64,000 nucleotides of DNA from assembly GCF_025144995.1 (NCBI RefSeq), contig NZ_CP102250.1, positions 1,798,001 to 1,862,000 of the forward strand, written 5' to 3'. The stretch's first letter is position 1. Each line of letters begins with the position of its first letter. The position numbers and the translations under genes are program-made. The stretch is from Alistipes indistinctus YIT 12060 (GTDB lineage Bacteria > Bacteroidota > Bacteroidia > Bacteroidales > Rikenellaceae). Shown here piece after piece: positions 28,210 through 37,845 of the stretch. The notes beneath the pieces are model-generated. The model ran no database searches, was not told where the DNA came from, and saw only the letters and a list, made by a program, of their open reading frames with translations.

Positions 28210-29685
28210 TCAAATCGGATACTGTGCCTCCAGCGGTCGGTTCGCGATAAAGTCGAAGAGGGTCAGTCCGCGGATTTGATAATAGTAGGACCACAGCAGG
28301 TACATCTGCTCGATGTAATTGCGGCGGGCGCTGTCTTTCGAAGTTTGCGAGTCGTTCAGGTTCAGGATGTCCATTTTACCCTGTATGAATGCTTCGACCG
28401 TCGTGTTGTAACGCGACCGCGCGATCGAATCCACCTCTTTGGCCAGTTGCAGCTGCTTGGGTTGGTGGTTGAAATTCTGCACGCACAGGAAAATATTTTG
28501 CATGAAGTCGAGTTTTTCTTTTTCGATCTGGGAGTTGACCACTTGCTGGTTCGACTCCGCGACCCGCACTTTCCCCTTGCGTTTGCCCCAGTCCAGTATC
28601 GGGACACTGAGCCCTAGGCTGACGATTTGGTTGGGGCCCCAGTTGTGGTTATCGAATGCTTTCGCGAACTTATTGCCGTATCCTGCCCATCCGACCGATG
28701 CGAACAATTTGATGTCCCAGCGGTCGGCTTTGGCCTGGCTGACGTTTTCAGAAGCCTCCAGCATCCGCCGCTGGATGTTTTGGGTGAACGAATTGTTTTC
28801 GAGCGCCAAATCCAGCACCTGCTGGTAATTGAGCAAAGGCACCTCGTCGGCAATAAAATCGGGGATCGTCGGAACCAGAACCGTATTTTCCCCGAATCCC
28901 AGGAACGAACGAAGCTGAAACATTCTGGAATCCAGAGACATTTGTGCGTCGGTCAATGAGGATTCGGCAGTCAGCCGCGAATTCTGCATTTGCAGCAGGT
29001 CGACCCGCGACATCTGCCCGATTTTGAACCGGGCCTGGGCGATCTTATACAATTTGTCCGCATTCGCATAGTTTTGCCGGGCTATTTCCAGGTTGATCTG
29101 GCCGACCAGCAGGTTGAAGTAGTGCAGGATCGCCGTCGAAGCGACATCCTCCCGGTCGCTTACCAGTTTTTGCCGGGCCTCCTTATATTTTACCGGTTCG
29201 ATTTTTTGCAGCCATTTGATCCGGTTGAACCCGAAAATCGGCTGCTCGAGCGTGATCGACACCGGAAGCGAACGGTAACGGGTAAAGGGATCCTCGCCGC
29301 CTTGGCGCAGGCGGTCCAGATTGCTCTCGACCGAAAGGGTTCCTCCCGTCCACGGGATGTTTTGGGTGATCGATAGCCCTGCGTCTATTTTGTAATAGTT
29401 GTTGTTCACGTAGTCGTAGCTGCCGTCCTCTTTCTGGTACATGGACGAAGAGTTCGAATAGTAGGGGGCCGTACCTTTGAACGTCACTTCCGGCAATAGT
29501 TCCGTCTTGTAGGTGCGGTAATCCCAGTAGGCTGAAATATACTCGTTTTTCGCCACCATCACGTCGACCGATCTCGAAATTCCCAGTTCGACGGCTTCCG
29601 TGAGCGTAATGCGGATCGTATCCTGCGCTTCGAGCCGGACTGCGGCAAAAAACAGAAACAGACTTATGTAATACCATCTTTTCAT
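28210..29685 (-). CDS. TolC-family outer-membrane efflux protein
   Basis: A 491-residue outer-membrane channel component. It has a signal peptide (MKRWYYISLFLFFAAVRLEA, cleavage near AQ) and two homologous repeats of long coiled-coil helices, for example LARQNYANADKLYKIAQARF-type periodicity around residues 195-235. A conserved beta-barrel region includes VSLGLSVPILDWGKRKG. It sits 3 bp after the second permease gene and completes a tripartite exporter with the HlyD-type adaptor and the MacB-type ABC transporter. Confidence 0.92.
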   Translation of the reverse strand: MKRWYYISLFLFFAAVRLEAQDTIRITLTEAVELGISRSVDVMVAKNEYISAYWDYRTYKTELLPEVTFKGTAPYYSNSSSMYQKEDGSYDYVNNNYYKIDAGLSITQNIPWTGGTLSVESNLDRLRQGGEDPFTRYRSLPVSITLEQPIFGFNRIKWLQKIEPVKYKEARQKLVSDREDVASTAILHYFNLLVGQINLEIARQNYANADKLYKIAQARFKIGQMSRVDLLQMQNSRLTAESSLTDAQMSLDSRMFQLRSFLGFGENTVLVPTIPDFIADEVPLLNYQQVLDLALENNSFTQNIQRRMLEASENVSQAKADRWDIKLFASVGWAGYGNKFAKAFDNHNWGPNQIVSLGLSVPILDWGKRKGKVRVAESNQQVVNSQIEKEKLDFMQNIFLCVQNFNHQPKQLQLAKEVDSIARSRYNTTVEAFIQGKMDILNLNDSQTSKDSARRNYIEQMYLLWSYYYQIRGLTLFDFIANRPLEAQYPI

Positions 29686-29688
29686 CTT

Positions 29689-30978
29689 TTATTCTTCGTG
29701 TAATGCTTCCGCCGGTTGCACCTTCACGGCCTGGCGGGCCGGATACCATACCGCGACGATCGAAATCACCGCGACGAAAACGAAGGTTACGGCGAAATTG
29801 ATGACGTCCTGTTCCACTCCGATTCCCCACGCTGACCGGTCGGCAATGGCCGGGATTCCCAGACTTTGAATCAGGTCTGCGAATCGCAGGGCCATGCAAA
29901 GGATGGTGGCGACGATGCTCGCCAGGAAAAGCAGCAACAGGGTCTCGGTAAAAATCAGGCTGCGGATTTTCCGTTTCGAGGAACCCAGTGCGATACGCAG
30001 CCCGATCTCGCTGCGGCGGGACTGGGTCCGGAAATAGAAAGTGCCCAGGATGCCCAGCATGATGTTAATCACCAGGAAGATCGTTACGGAGTAGACGCCG
30101 TTGAGCTCTCCGTTCACCTCTTCGGCCTGTTTGGCTTTGTAGTCGCTGATCGGCTTCACCGAAGCGAGAAAGTAAGGGCCGAGTTTGAGCTGTTCGGACA
30201 TCTCCTTGCGGAACCGCTGCGGGAAATCTTTGTCCGTGCCCGGTTTTACGCGCAGTGCGATTTCGTTGCGATACAGGCTCGTTTGTTCGCGTGACAAGGG
30301 ATAGTAAATCGTGCTCATCGGTTTTCCCCAGTAAATGTCGTGAATTTGTTCTGTGGTTCCGATTGCTGTGATCACATTCTCGTCCCCGCCGGGGAGACAT
30401 TGGGACAGTGTGCGTATTTTGTCGATCGGAAATCTTTCTTCCCCAATGCCGCAAACTCCCGGACCGATTGTCGAGATAATGACATTCTTGTTTTCACCGT
30501 CATCGGGCCACCGGAACATGCGTCCGGAACGGATCGGAATATTGAATACCCGGAAAAAATCGGGAGTAACCAATCTTTCCCGGAAACCGACTTCCGCAGA
30601 ATCGGACAGAGTCCCTTTTTCGTCGTTGAGCATCCAGCCAGATGTGGCGACACTGCCGCTATACGGGATGGCATAACGTCCCAAAGCGACATACGCCACA
30701 TCGGGATGTCGTTTGACCCGTTCCAGAAACGTCATGGTCAGGGCGAAACGATCATATTCCGGTTCGGGTTCGTCTGTGTTTTTAATGATTCTGTATCCCA
30801 TTTCGATCCGGTATGTATCGCGGATATCGATGCCCGGATCGCTTTTGTAAGTGCGCAGGATCGCCGAACAGTAGTCGCAGCAGAACCAAAGCACGGAGAA
30901 GACCAGCGTATATTCGAGCAGGATCCAGAGGTTCGACCTGCGTTCGTTCCAGATGATTTTCAGTATGTGGCGTATCAT
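29689..30978 (-). CDS. MacB/FtsX-type ABC transporter permease
   Basis: A 429-residue inner-membrane permease. The N-terminal helix (about 18-40) is followed by a large periplasmic MacB-PCD domain (about 50-280), then three helices with the FtsX-family region RRSEIGLRIALGSSKRKI (about 315) and the C-terminal VWYPARQAVKVQPAEALHEE (quoted in full, 20 residues). The start overlaps the stop of the preceding permease by four bases, so the pair is translationally coupled and probably forms a heterodimer. Confidence 0.92.
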   Translation of the reverse strand: MIRHILKIIWNERRSNLWILLEYTLVFSVLWFCCDYCSAILRTYKSDPGIDIRDTYRIEMGYRIIKNTDEPEPEYDRFALTMTFLERVKRHPDVAYVALGRYAIPYSGSVATSGWMLNDEKGTLSDSAEVGFRERLVTPDFFRVFNIPIRSGRMFRWPDDGENKNVIISTIGPGVCGIGEERFPIDKIRTLSQCLPGGDENVITAIGTTEQIHDIYWGKPMSTIYYPLSREQTSLYRNEIALRVKPGTDKDFPQRFRKEMSEQLKLGPYFLASVKPISDYKAKQAEEVNGELNGVYSVTIFLVINIMLGILGTFYFRTQSRRSEIGLRIALGSSKRKIRSLIFTETLLLLFLASIVATILCMALRFADLIQSLGIPAIADRSAWGIGVEQDVINFAVTFVFVAVISIVAVWYPARQAVKVQPAEALHEE

Positions 30979-32255
30979 GATCTTTGGTCGTTTTGGTAGA
31001 GTGAATCGACAATGGACATTTTCGCGGCCCGGTAAGCGGGAATGCCGGCCGAGAGCAGGTTAAGCAGGATGCAGACCAAGAAAGTCATCAGGAATACCGG
31101 TAACGGCAGCATGGTCCCGGCGGGAACTTCACCGCCCGGCGGGATGCCCAGCAGCCAATGGCGCAGCCAGAGTACCATCGGGTAAGAGAGAATCAGGCCC
31201 AATAGGCCGCCGATCAGCGAGGTGAGCATATTTTCATACAGTACCTGGAACAGGATGACGTGCCGTTTGGCTCCGAATGCTTTGCGAATGCCGATTTCGG
31301 ACATTCTTTTCCGCATGCGGGAGAGGCTGAATCCGGTCAGGTTGACGGCCGGCACCAGCAGCAGGACCAGCAGAATTATTGCCGATTTGCGGTATTTTGT
31401 TCGGATGGCTTGCTGTCGTTCTTTTTCAGAGACATATCTGTCTACACCCATCGTATGGGTACGGTGCGAGTACGGTGCGTTCAGGGAGAGCGTCCAGGGC
31501 TTGTTCGCCAGGTTGAACCTGCGTTCCGCTTCGTCGATCTCCCGGAGCAGGGCCGGATAATCGTCTTTGTCCCGTAGCCGGAGCATTGCGATCAGCTGCT
31601 TTTCGGTGTAATCCTCCTGTGCGGTGATCGGTACCCAGACATCTCCCGCAGCTTCTTTGAATACGGGTGAAACGTCTTTTACTACACCCACAATCCGGAA
31701 CGGAACGAATTTAAGGTCGACCGTTTTTCCTGTCGCATCCTCCCCCGGGAAGAGTTTTGTCGCCAGGCTTTGGGATATGACGGCAACCTGTTGGCCCGCG
31801 TCGTACTCCTCCTTGCTGAAAGGACGTCCCGACACAAATGAAAAATTCATCAGCTTCCAATAAGCGTCATTGGTCATGCGGGTCATCGCATCGAATGAAT
31901 TGTCGGCTCCCTGTCTGTTGATAATGCAATAATCTCGGGAATCGTAGCGGGCTTCGTTTACAAACGTGACCAATTCTGGGGTTTTCAGGTTGAGGAGGTA
32001 TTCTTTGACCAAGCTGTAAGGAAGGGTACCCATATGTAAAGCTCCGCGTGTGGTGTCCCGTTTAGCAAAAAATTCAATGTATAGAGTCCGGCTGCGGTTG
32101 CTTTCCGGCGCGGCGTCGGCGTTCTGGACCGTATCGGCCATGACGATCACCAGGATCATCATGATTGCCAGTGCGGTACCCAGAATCGCAATGATGCTGA
32201 TGAACCGGTTTTGCATGAGCATCTGCCACGCCTGTTTGAGGTATATTTTATACAT
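30975..32255 (-). CDS. MacB/FtsX-type ABC transporter permease
   Basis: A 426-residue partner permease with the same layout: helix at about 20-42, a periplasmic MacB-PCD domain, three C-terminal helices, the FtsX motif MRKRMSEIGIRKAFGAKR, and the end AYRAAKMSIVDSLYQND. It lies 18 bp after the ATPase gene. MacB-type permeases move substrates across the outer membrane from the periplasm by mechanotransmission; the cargo here (antibiotic, peptide, lipid) is not evident. Confidence 0.92.
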   Translation of the reverse strand: MYKIYLKQAWQMLMQNRFISIIAILGTALAIMMILVIVMADTVQNADAAPESNRSRTLYIEFFAKRDTTRGALHMGTLPYSLVKEYLLNLKTPELVTFVNEARYDSRDYCIINRQGADNSFDAMTRMTNDAYWKLMNFSFVSGRPFSKEEYDAGQQVAVISQSLATKLFPGEDATGKTVDLKFVPFRIVGVVKDVSPVFKEAAGDVWVPITAQEDYTEKQLIAMLRLRDKDDYPALLREIDEAERRFNLANKPWTLSLNAPYSHRTHTMGVDRYVSEKERQQAIRTKYRKSAIILLVLLLVPAVNLTGFSLSRMRKRMSEIGIRKAFGAKRHVILFQVLYENMLTSLIGGLLGLILSYPMVLWLRHWLLGIPPGGEVPAGTMLPLPVFLMTFLVCILLNLLSAGIPAYRAAKMSIVDSLYQNDQRS

Positions 32256-32273
32256 AACCGTGATTTTTAAAGG

Positions 32274-32942
32274 TTACTGTACCCTGCGGCCGTCGAAAAA
32301 GCGGACGATACGGCTGGTTTGTTTCGCGAGGTGTTCGTCGTGCGTCACCATGACGATCGTGGTGCCCTCCCGGTTGAGGCTGCAGAGAAGATCCATGATT
32401 TCGCCGCCCATTTTACTGTCGAGGTTTCCGGTCGGCTCGTCGGCCAGCAGAATCCTGGGTGCGCCCACCAAAGCCCGTGCGATGGCTACGCGCTGGCATT
32501 GTCCGCCGGAGAGCTGCGACGGATAGTGTTTTATCCGGTGGGAGAGGCCGACTCTTTCGAGTACGGACGTTGCCAGTTCGCGTCGCTCTTTTTCCGAGCA
32601 TTTCCGGTACAGCAGCGGTAATTCCACGTTGTCGAGCACATTGAGCGAATGTACCAGGTGAAAACTCTGGAAGACGAATCCCAGCATCCGGTTGCGGAAT
32701 TCGGCCATCGCGCCGTCATTCATCTGTTGGGTTTGCTGTTCGGAAATAATCACTTTCCCTTCGGTCGGGACATCGAGCAATCCCATAATGTTCAGCATCG
32801 TGCTTTTGCCGCAACCCGACGGGCCCATCACCGAGAGGAATTCTCCTTCGTGGACATCCAGGTTGACCCCTTCCAGGGCGACGGTCTCGATCTCCTTGGT
32901 GCGGTAGATTTTCGTAACTCCTTGCATACTGATCAGTTCCAT
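32274..32942 (-). CDS. ABC transporter ATP-binding protein (LolD/MacB type)
   Basis: A 222-residue ATPase of the exporter. It has Walker A MGPSGCGKSTML, signature LSGGQCQRVAIARAL, Walker B RILLADEPTGNLD and H-loop MVTHDEH. The short, single-domain form is usual for split MacB systems in Bacteroidota. It sits 9 bp after the adaptor gene in the operon. Confidence 0.95.
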   Translation of the reverse strand: MELISMQGVTKIYRTKEIETVALEGVNLDVHEGEFLSVMGPSGCGKSTMLNIMGLLDVPTEGKVIISEQQTQQMNDGAMAEFRNRMLGFVFQSFHLVHSLNVLDNVELPLLYRKCSEKERRELATSVLERVGLSHRIKHYPSQLSGGQCQRVAIARALVGAPRILLADEPTGNLDSKMGGEIMDLLCSLNREGTTIVMVTHDEHLAKQTSRIVRFFDGRRVQ

Positions 32943-32951
32943 GGCTTTCGT

Positions 32952-34202
32952 TTATTTGGTTCTTAATTCGGTTTTGTTTTTATAGCGCTCCATATCGGAC
33001 ATGATGATCTTTTCTCCGGGGGATAGCCCGTCGGCTACCTCTATGTAGTCGAAGCCGCTTTCTCCCAGTTTGACTTTTCTTTTGACGGCCCTGCTCCCGT
33101 CGACCACCCAAATTTCGTAAGTGCCCGGGCCGTAATATTTCAGCTGTGTGAACACCGGGATGCGCATGACCTCCGTTCTGCTGCCGTAGAGGACATATAC
33201 GTCGGTTTTCAGGCCGCTGCGCAGGTTCGGATTGGAAGAGTCTTCCGGGACGACGATGAATGTGATTACTCCGTCGGTAATGGAGGGGGTGATCGAATAG
33301 ATGGTTCCGGGCAGGTTGGCCTTTCCTGCGATGATGACCGCCCGGTTCCCCGGGGAGAGTTTGTCCCGGTGTCCGTCGGCAATCTCGCACTCCACTTTGT
33401 AGCGGCTCAGGTCTGAGACGATCGCCAACTGGTCGCCGGCCGAAACCTGCATGCCGATCTGGTTCTGGATGAATGTCAGCGTGGCTGTTTGGGGCGCCAG
33501 GATTTGCGCATTCTTCAGTTGGCGTGCCTTCTCTTCGAGTGTTTTGTCGAACATGCTAAGTTCCAGTTGTTGCGCCCGGATGCCGGCCGTCATGTTTTTC
33601 TGTTCGTTGATGATCTTTTGCTCCAGTTGTTCCAGGTTCAGTTTCGCTTCGGCGTAGTTCAGTTCTGCGCGGCGGACCTTGTCCGGCGTGCTGGCCCCGA
33701 TGCTGTCCAGATACTTTTCACCCTGCAGGTCGGACCACAGTTGCTTCATCTGCATCTCTTTGACCTGCTGATCCATGCGCAATGCAGCCAAAGCGTTTTC
33801 CAACGTGATAACGGCCTGGATCTCTTTGCTCTTCATCATCTCCTTCTCGTCTATTTTTTGGCGGTATTCCGTTTCTACCGAAGCTAAATCCAATTTTAGC
33901 AGCGGTTCTCCTTCGTGTACCGTATCGCCCGGATTTTTGTATACTTCCAAGATCCGGCTGCCGACCGGCGATACGATGATCTCTTCGGAAAGCGGCACCA
34001 GTTTTCCGGTCGCGGCAATGGAAATTTCGATCGGTCCTTTGTCTACCGTTCCGATCGGCATGTTCTCGATCGGTATTTTCCCTTCGAGCCAGCGGGGCAG
34101 CAGCAAAAACAACAGCATGAGAACCGCAAGTGCCGTTGCGATGCGGATGATCCTGTTTTTCTTTCTTTTTTGGAGTTCTTGAACTGATATTTCCCGGTCC
34201 AT
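32952..34202 (-). CDS. HlyD/MacA-type membrane fusion protein
   Basis: A 416-residue periplasmic adaptor that bridges the ABC permeases and TolC. One N-terminal membrane anchor (about residues 20-38) is followed by a lipoyl-like half (ATGKLVPLSEEIIVSPVGSRI, quoted in part), a long alpha-hairpin (about 110-240), then beta-barrel and membrane-proximal domains. It is the first gene of the seven-gene operon. A candidate sigma-54 promoter begins about 30 bp upstream of its ATG. Confidence 0.92.
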   Translation of the reverse strand: MDREISVQELQKRKKNRIIRIATALAVLMLLFLLLPRWLEGKIPIENMPIGTVDKGPIEISIAATGKLVPLSEEIIVSPVGSRILEVYKNPGDTVHEGEPLLKLDLASVETEYRQKIDEKEMMKSKEIQAVITLENALAALRMDQQVKEMQMKQLWSDLQGEKYLDSIGASTPDKVRRAELNYAEAKLNLEQLEQKIINEQKNMTAGIRAQQLELSMFDKTLEEKARQLKNAQILAPQTATLTFIQNQIGMQVSAGDQLAIVSDLSRYKVECEIADGHRDKLSPGNRAVIIAGKANLPGTIYSITPSITDGVITFIVVPEDSSNPNLRSGLKTDVYVLYGSRTEVMRIPVFTQLKYYGPGTYEIWVVDGSRAVKRKVKLGESGFDYIEVADGLSPGEKIIMSDMERYKNKTELRTK

Positions 34203-34231
34203 ACGATGGCGATTGAATTCAACGGCCTGTT

Positions 34232-34247
34232 ATCAACCTGGATGCCA
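34232..34247 (-). promoter_or_regulatory. Candidate sigma-54 (-24/-12) promoter of the exporter operon
   Basis: On the minus strand the sequence TGGCATCCAGGTTGAT matches the RpoN consensus TGGCACGnnnnTTGCW at the -24 GG, the flanking bases and the -12 TTG, with correct spacing; the -12 C is an A. The expected start site is about 20 bases before the adaptor ATG. The operon's own NtrC-type regulator supports the assignment. Confidence 0.55.
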
Positions 34248-34292
34248 TTTCGTCTGGAGACTGATAATCTGACGATTGATTAATATGAGGGG

Positions 34293-34318
34293 TGTCCGGA
34301 AACGGACAAAGGTGTCCG
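34293..34318 (-). promoter_or_regulatory. Candidate upstream activator site for the NtrC-type regulator
   Basis: A perfect palindrome TGTCCG-GAAA-CGGACA (34293-34308) is followed by another TGTCCG half-site at 34313-34318, exactly 20 bp from the first. It lies about 70-95 bp upstream of the expected sigma-54 start site, the usual place for enhancer-binding proteins. Confidence 0.5.
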
Positions 34319-34530
34319 GCGCGTGTTTTAAAAAGACATATAAATATCGTGTCGGATTCCGTTAATATAGAAAAGCGTGTGAGCTATGAAAGGTGCAGGA
34401 AAAAGGAAACGGCTAAAAGTATTGTACTCGTTGGTGCCTGTCGGGTCGTTGAAGATGCTTTGCCGGGTTGGTTTGCAGAACTAGACCGGGAAATCCGAGG
34501 GTTTTGGATGGAGATTCGTTTCCCACTGTA

Positions 34531-34560
34531 TTGTCCGTGTCGTAATTTTATTTACTTTTA
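34531..34560 (+). promoter_or_regulatory. Candidate promoter of the periplasmic-domain sensor kinase
   Basis: TTG (34531-34533) and TACTTTTA (34553-34560) are spaced 19 bp, matching the Bacteroidota consensus except for the last base of the -7 box. The rest of the 420-bp divergent gap has no gene I can support. Confidence 0.4.
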
Positions 34561-34621
34561 ACCTTTCGGGATTCGGAATTCGACACCGGTTCCCTTCGTC
34601 GGGTTGTCCCGGCCTGCAATT

Positions 34622-37291
34622 ATGAGAAAGCGGCTGTATATCTTATTATTCCTCTTCGGATTGTTTCCATCGGTTTACGGCCAGCAGTCCGCTGACAACA
34701 ATTATGTTTTGTTGCTGAACTCCGCTTCGTTCGGCGAAGCATGGTCCGATGTGCTTTATAAATCGTTGGTGGAAGATGTGCAGCAGCTGGGGGTACGCGT
34801 CGATACCGGGGAGCTGCTCGTCCCGATGATGAAAACGGCCGAGGATGCCCGGCTCAGGCGGGAAATGCTGTTGGAGAAATATCCCATGCCGCCCCGGGCG
34901 GTCATTTACATCGGAGATCCCGGCTGGCTCGTTTGCCGCCCGCTTTTTGACGAGGAGTGGAAAGAGGTCCCGACGCTAATCTGCTATTCGCGGGACTCGA
35001 TGCCCGAGTCGATCGAGGACCTGCTCAGCGGGAACCTGGATAGCAATACGATGGTGCCCGCATCGGAGATGACCAAAGGGTACAACCTCACCATTCTCAA
35101 ACAACCTTCCTTTATTCCGGAGACCATAGAGCTCATGCGCCAGTTGCAGCCGCAGATGAATACGGTCGCGATGATCTCGGATCACCGTTACATTAGCCTT
35201 CGCGTACGGGACGAGGTTCATCAGGCAGTCAACCAACACTTCCCGGATCTGGCGTTTCAATCGCTCAGTTCTCCTGAACTGACCACCGGACAACTGCTCG
35301 ACACGCTTTCGGGGTTCGATGACAAAATCGGGATTATCTACTACTCTTGGTTCGTCACCCAGAACAGGCATGAATACCTCGACGATCATGTACAGCGGGT
35401 GATTTTCGGACTGGCGCATACCCCGATTTTCACCCTGACCGACCGGGACCACGAAGAGGGAAGTTTCGCAGGGGGATATTATATCCCCGCCATCTCGTTC
35501 AGCCGTGTGGCCAGCGCCACCATTCGGGAGATTCTCGGCGGCAAGCCGGCCCGAGATATTCCCTGGAAAGACGGCGGTGTTCCCGGTGCGTATCTCGATT
35601 ATCACCATCTCGTGCACCAGGGAGTCGATCCGGCCCTTTTCCCAAAGGATGCCGTATACAGCCAGGCTCCTCCGGGTTTTTTCCAGAAGTACAAGTTTCA
35701 TCTGGTTATTTTCGGGGCCTTACTTTTGTTGCTGGTTGCCGCTATCGTGATGAGAATGCGCTGGTTCGTACAGCGGCAACGGCAGCAGAACCGTGAAGTC
35801 CGATTGCTTTCCCAATACAGAATGCTGGTAAACAACATGCCGGTGATTTACCTGCGCAAACAGATTGTCGACGGACCCTCCGGACCTGCCTCAGACTTTC
35901 TGTTCCTCGATGTGAATCCCGCATTCGAACGGGTGTTCGGGTGTAAGCAGCAGCAAATCATCGGTAAGCGGCTGAGCGAGATGTTGTCCCGCTACGACAA
36001 ACTCTCCTGTTTGGCCGGTACGGACCAGACGGTTCATTCATTCGTCATCGACGGTGAAAACGGGCAGCACTATTACGACAAATTGGTTTTCGGCAGCAGC
36101 GAGGAGAGCATTTGGGACGTTTTCTGTATCGATCGCACCGAAGAGCATCTGGCCCTTGTTCAGATGGACCGGCACCGGGCGGAGCAGGACGAGCTGAATG
36201 AAAAATATAAACTGGTGTTGCAGGCGACCGGACTGACCCCCTGGATTTGGGAAATCCCCGAAGGGCTGATCGACTGCGATCTCTCCTATACGCCGGGATT
36301 AGGGTCGGGTTCCGGATCACGGTTTATCGTTACGGAAGAGCAGTATTACTCCATGATCTATCCCGACGACCGGGAGCGTATCCGTGCCGCATATGCCGAC
36401 CTGTTGGCGGGGCGGATCGATATCTTACAGGAGGAGTACCGGGTCATCTACGTACAGGGAGATTACCAGTGGGCGAAGAGTTTCGCCATCGTCAGAAAGA
36501 GGGATGCTTCCGGCAAACCGATACAATTGGTCGGCGCATCGCTGCAGATCGACATACAAAAACGGCTCGAACAGGACTTACGCGAGGCCAAAGAGAAAGC
36601 CGAAGAATCAAACCGGCTGAAATCGGCGTTTCTGGCCAACATGAGCCATGAAATCCGTACGCCGCTGAATGCCATTGTCGGATTTTCGAGCGTGTTGGCC
36701 GATACGGAAGGCGATGAAGAGAGACGGCAGTATATTACGATCATCGAAAATAACAACGAGCTGTTGCTTCAGTTGATCAATGACATTCTGGACCTGTCGA
36801 AGATCGAGGCCGGAACGCTCGAGTTTACCGAATCGGATGTGGATTTGAAAGAGATGTTTTTCCGGATCGAGCAAAGCATGAAACTGCGGATTCCGGAGGA
36901 TCATCCGGTGGAGGTGGCGTTCGAAGATCCCGGCGGCGATTACCTTATTCACACCGATCCCAACCGGCTGATGCAGGTGGTAACCAACTTCATGACCAAT
37001 GCGATAAAGTTCACGTCCGAAGGAAGCATCCGTTTCGGTTACCGGAATCGGAACGACGGCGAGTTATATTTCTATGTTTCGGATACTGGTTGCGGGATTC
37101 CGGCCGGAAAACAGCAGGAAGTCTTCGGACGTTTCGTCAAACTCAACACGTTTGCCCAGGGCACCGGGCTGGGGCTCTCCATTTGCGAAACGATCGTTTC
37201 GAAACTGGGTGGGCGGATCGGCGTGGCTTCCGAAGAGGGAAAAGGTTCAACGTTCTGGTTTACGCTGCCTTGGCGGCCTGTTACTCCATAA
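34622..37291 (+). CDS. Sensor histidine kinase with periplasmic ABC-substrate-binding-like domain
   Basis: An 889-residue membrane kinase starting at [16 protein letters not shown], a signal-like segment. Residues about 22-355 form a periplasmic region resembling the ABC_sub_bind/type 1 periplasmic binding fold ([16 protein letters not shown] at the start, [12 protein letters not shown] later). A membrane helix is at about 360-379, then two PAS-type domains. HisKA has phosphoacceptor His676 in [12 protein letters not shown], and HATPase has N, G1 (DTGCGIP) and G2 (GTGLGLSI) boxes. No receiver domain follows in frame. It is divergent from the sigma-54-linked exporter operon and could cross-talk with it, but this is inference. 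Confidence 0.9.
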   Translation: MRKRLYILLFLFGLFPSVYGQQSADNNYVLLLNSASFGEAWSDVLYKSLVEDVQQLGVRVDTGELLVPMMKTAEDARLRREMLLEKYPMPPRAVIYIGDPGWLVCRPLFDEEWKEVPTLICYSRDSMPESIEDLLSGNLDSNTMVPASEMTKGYNLTILKQPSFIPETIELMRQLQPQMNTVAMISDHRYISLRVRDEVHQAVNQHFPDLAFQSLSSPELTTGQLLDTLSGFDDKIGIIYYSWFVTQNRHEYLDDHVQRVIFGLAHTPIFTLTDRDHEEGSFAGGYYIPAISFSRVASATIREILGGKPARDIPWKDGGVPGAYLDYHHLVHQGVDPALFPKDAVYSQAPPGFFQKYKFHLVIFGALLLLLVAAIVMRMRWFVQRQRQQNREVRLLSQYRMLVNNMPVIYLRKQIVDGPSGPASDFLFLDVNPAFERVFGCKQQQIIGKRLSEMLSRYDKLSCLAGTDQTVHSFVIDGENGQHYYDKLVFGSSEESIWDVFCIDRTEEHLALVQMDRHRAEQDELNEKYKLVLQATGLTPWIWEIPEGLIDCDLSYTPGLGSGSGSRFIVTEEQYYSMIYPDDRERIRAAYADLLAGRIDILQEEYRVIYVQGDYQWAKSFAIVRKRDASGKPIQLVGASLQIDIQKRLEQDLREAKEKAEESNRLKSAFLANMSHEIRTPLNAIVGFSSVLADTEGDEERRQYITIIENNNELLLQLINDILDLSKIEAGTLEFTESDVDLKEMFFRIEQSMKLRIPEDHPVEVAFEDPGGDYLIHTDPNRLMQVVTNFMTNAIKFTSEGSIRFGYRNRNDGELYFYVSDTGCGIPAGKQQEVFGRFVKLNTFAQGTGLGLSICETIVSKLGGRIGVASEEGKGSTFWFTLPWRPVTP

Positions 37292-37668
37292 TCTTATCTT
37301 TTCATTTTATGTTTTCTGGCTTTCGCTTATTATCTGACCGACACTTAGGCTGCTTGAAAAGGGCGTAAAATATCGGCGGAAACGGTCCTGCGCGATAATT
37401 CCGAATATGGCGGGAACCCTGATTTTTACAAAATCTGTGGATCGGTATCGCCTTCGAGGAACGGGATGTACGGTTGCAAAAAAATTATGGCTTCCTGCAT
37501 GCGGTTGACGGAGAGGAGGCCGTTTCGGGAACTGGCGAACCGCCACCACCCGAATCCCGTCCGTCGGGTCGGAGTTCCCGGTATATCGGCGGTTATTGGA
37601 GCGATACAAGGAAACACCCGCACAATCAAAGATTGTGCGGGTGTTTGTGATTCTTTACGCATTACGCT
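37292..37668. other. Gap after the sensor kinase, with a possible receiver-domain remnant
   Basis: No intact gene. Around 37450-37515 the plus strand reads QKNYGFLHAVDGEEAV in one frame, which resembles the beta2-alpha2 part of a response-regulator receiver domain, then loses similarity. This may be the relic of a receiver once downstream of the kinase. The right end holds the terminator at 37614-37644. Confidence 0.35.
37614..37644 (-). terminator. Orphan terminator left of the tRNA-Ser remnant
   Basis: A 14-bp perfect stem with an AAA loop. It stands in the same position relative to the tRNA-Ser remnant as the terminator at 18339-18370 stands to tRNA-Ser(CGA). It may be the original terminator of the tRNA into which the element integrated. 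Confidence 0.75.
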
Positions 37669-37808
37669 GCGGAGAGATAGGAACATGAACCCAACTCTCC
37701 AAAATATCCTATAATCAGATACTTGCTATATTCTTTCTCTTGTCAGGTAACGATTTGGATACTAAGCTGTGTATTGCTGTCCGAAATCGTCTTTTAAGAA
37801 CCTGCTAA
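37645..37808 (-). ncRNA. Candidate small RNA transcribed from the element's left end
   Basis: The strong minus-strand promoter at 37814-37845 would start a transcript near 37808 that meets the terminator at 37644-37614, giving about 195 bases. Inside is a long hairpin (37750-37790: ACGATTT pairs with AAATCGT, then GG/CC and ATAC/GTAT), and the RNA ends in the tRNA-Ser-like 3' fragment. No coding frame was found. It may equally be a relic promoter. Confidence 0.35.
37669..37700 (-). repeat. tRNA-Ser 3'-end remnant (candidate attL)
   Basis: On the minus strand this reads as a degenerate T arm followed by TATCTCTCCGC, like the 3' end of both tRNA-Ser genes. The 5' part of the tRNA is missing. 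The direct-repeat partner is at 49959-49984. Confidence 0.6.
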
Positions 37809-37813
37809 CGGCA

Positions 37814-37845
37814 CAAATATACGTATTTTGTTGTGGATATGCAAA
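37814..37845 (-). promoter_or_regulatory. Consensus promoter pointing out of the element
   Basis: Minus strand TTTG (37842-37845) and TATATTTG (37814-37821) with a 20-bp spacer, a full Bacteroidota consensus match, with no ORF downstream. Confidence 0.6.

Noticed and set aside
34292-34561. 89-codon plus-strand frame in the divergent gap
   Set aside because: It covers the activator palindrome and the kinase promoter, has no recognisable features and no start signal.
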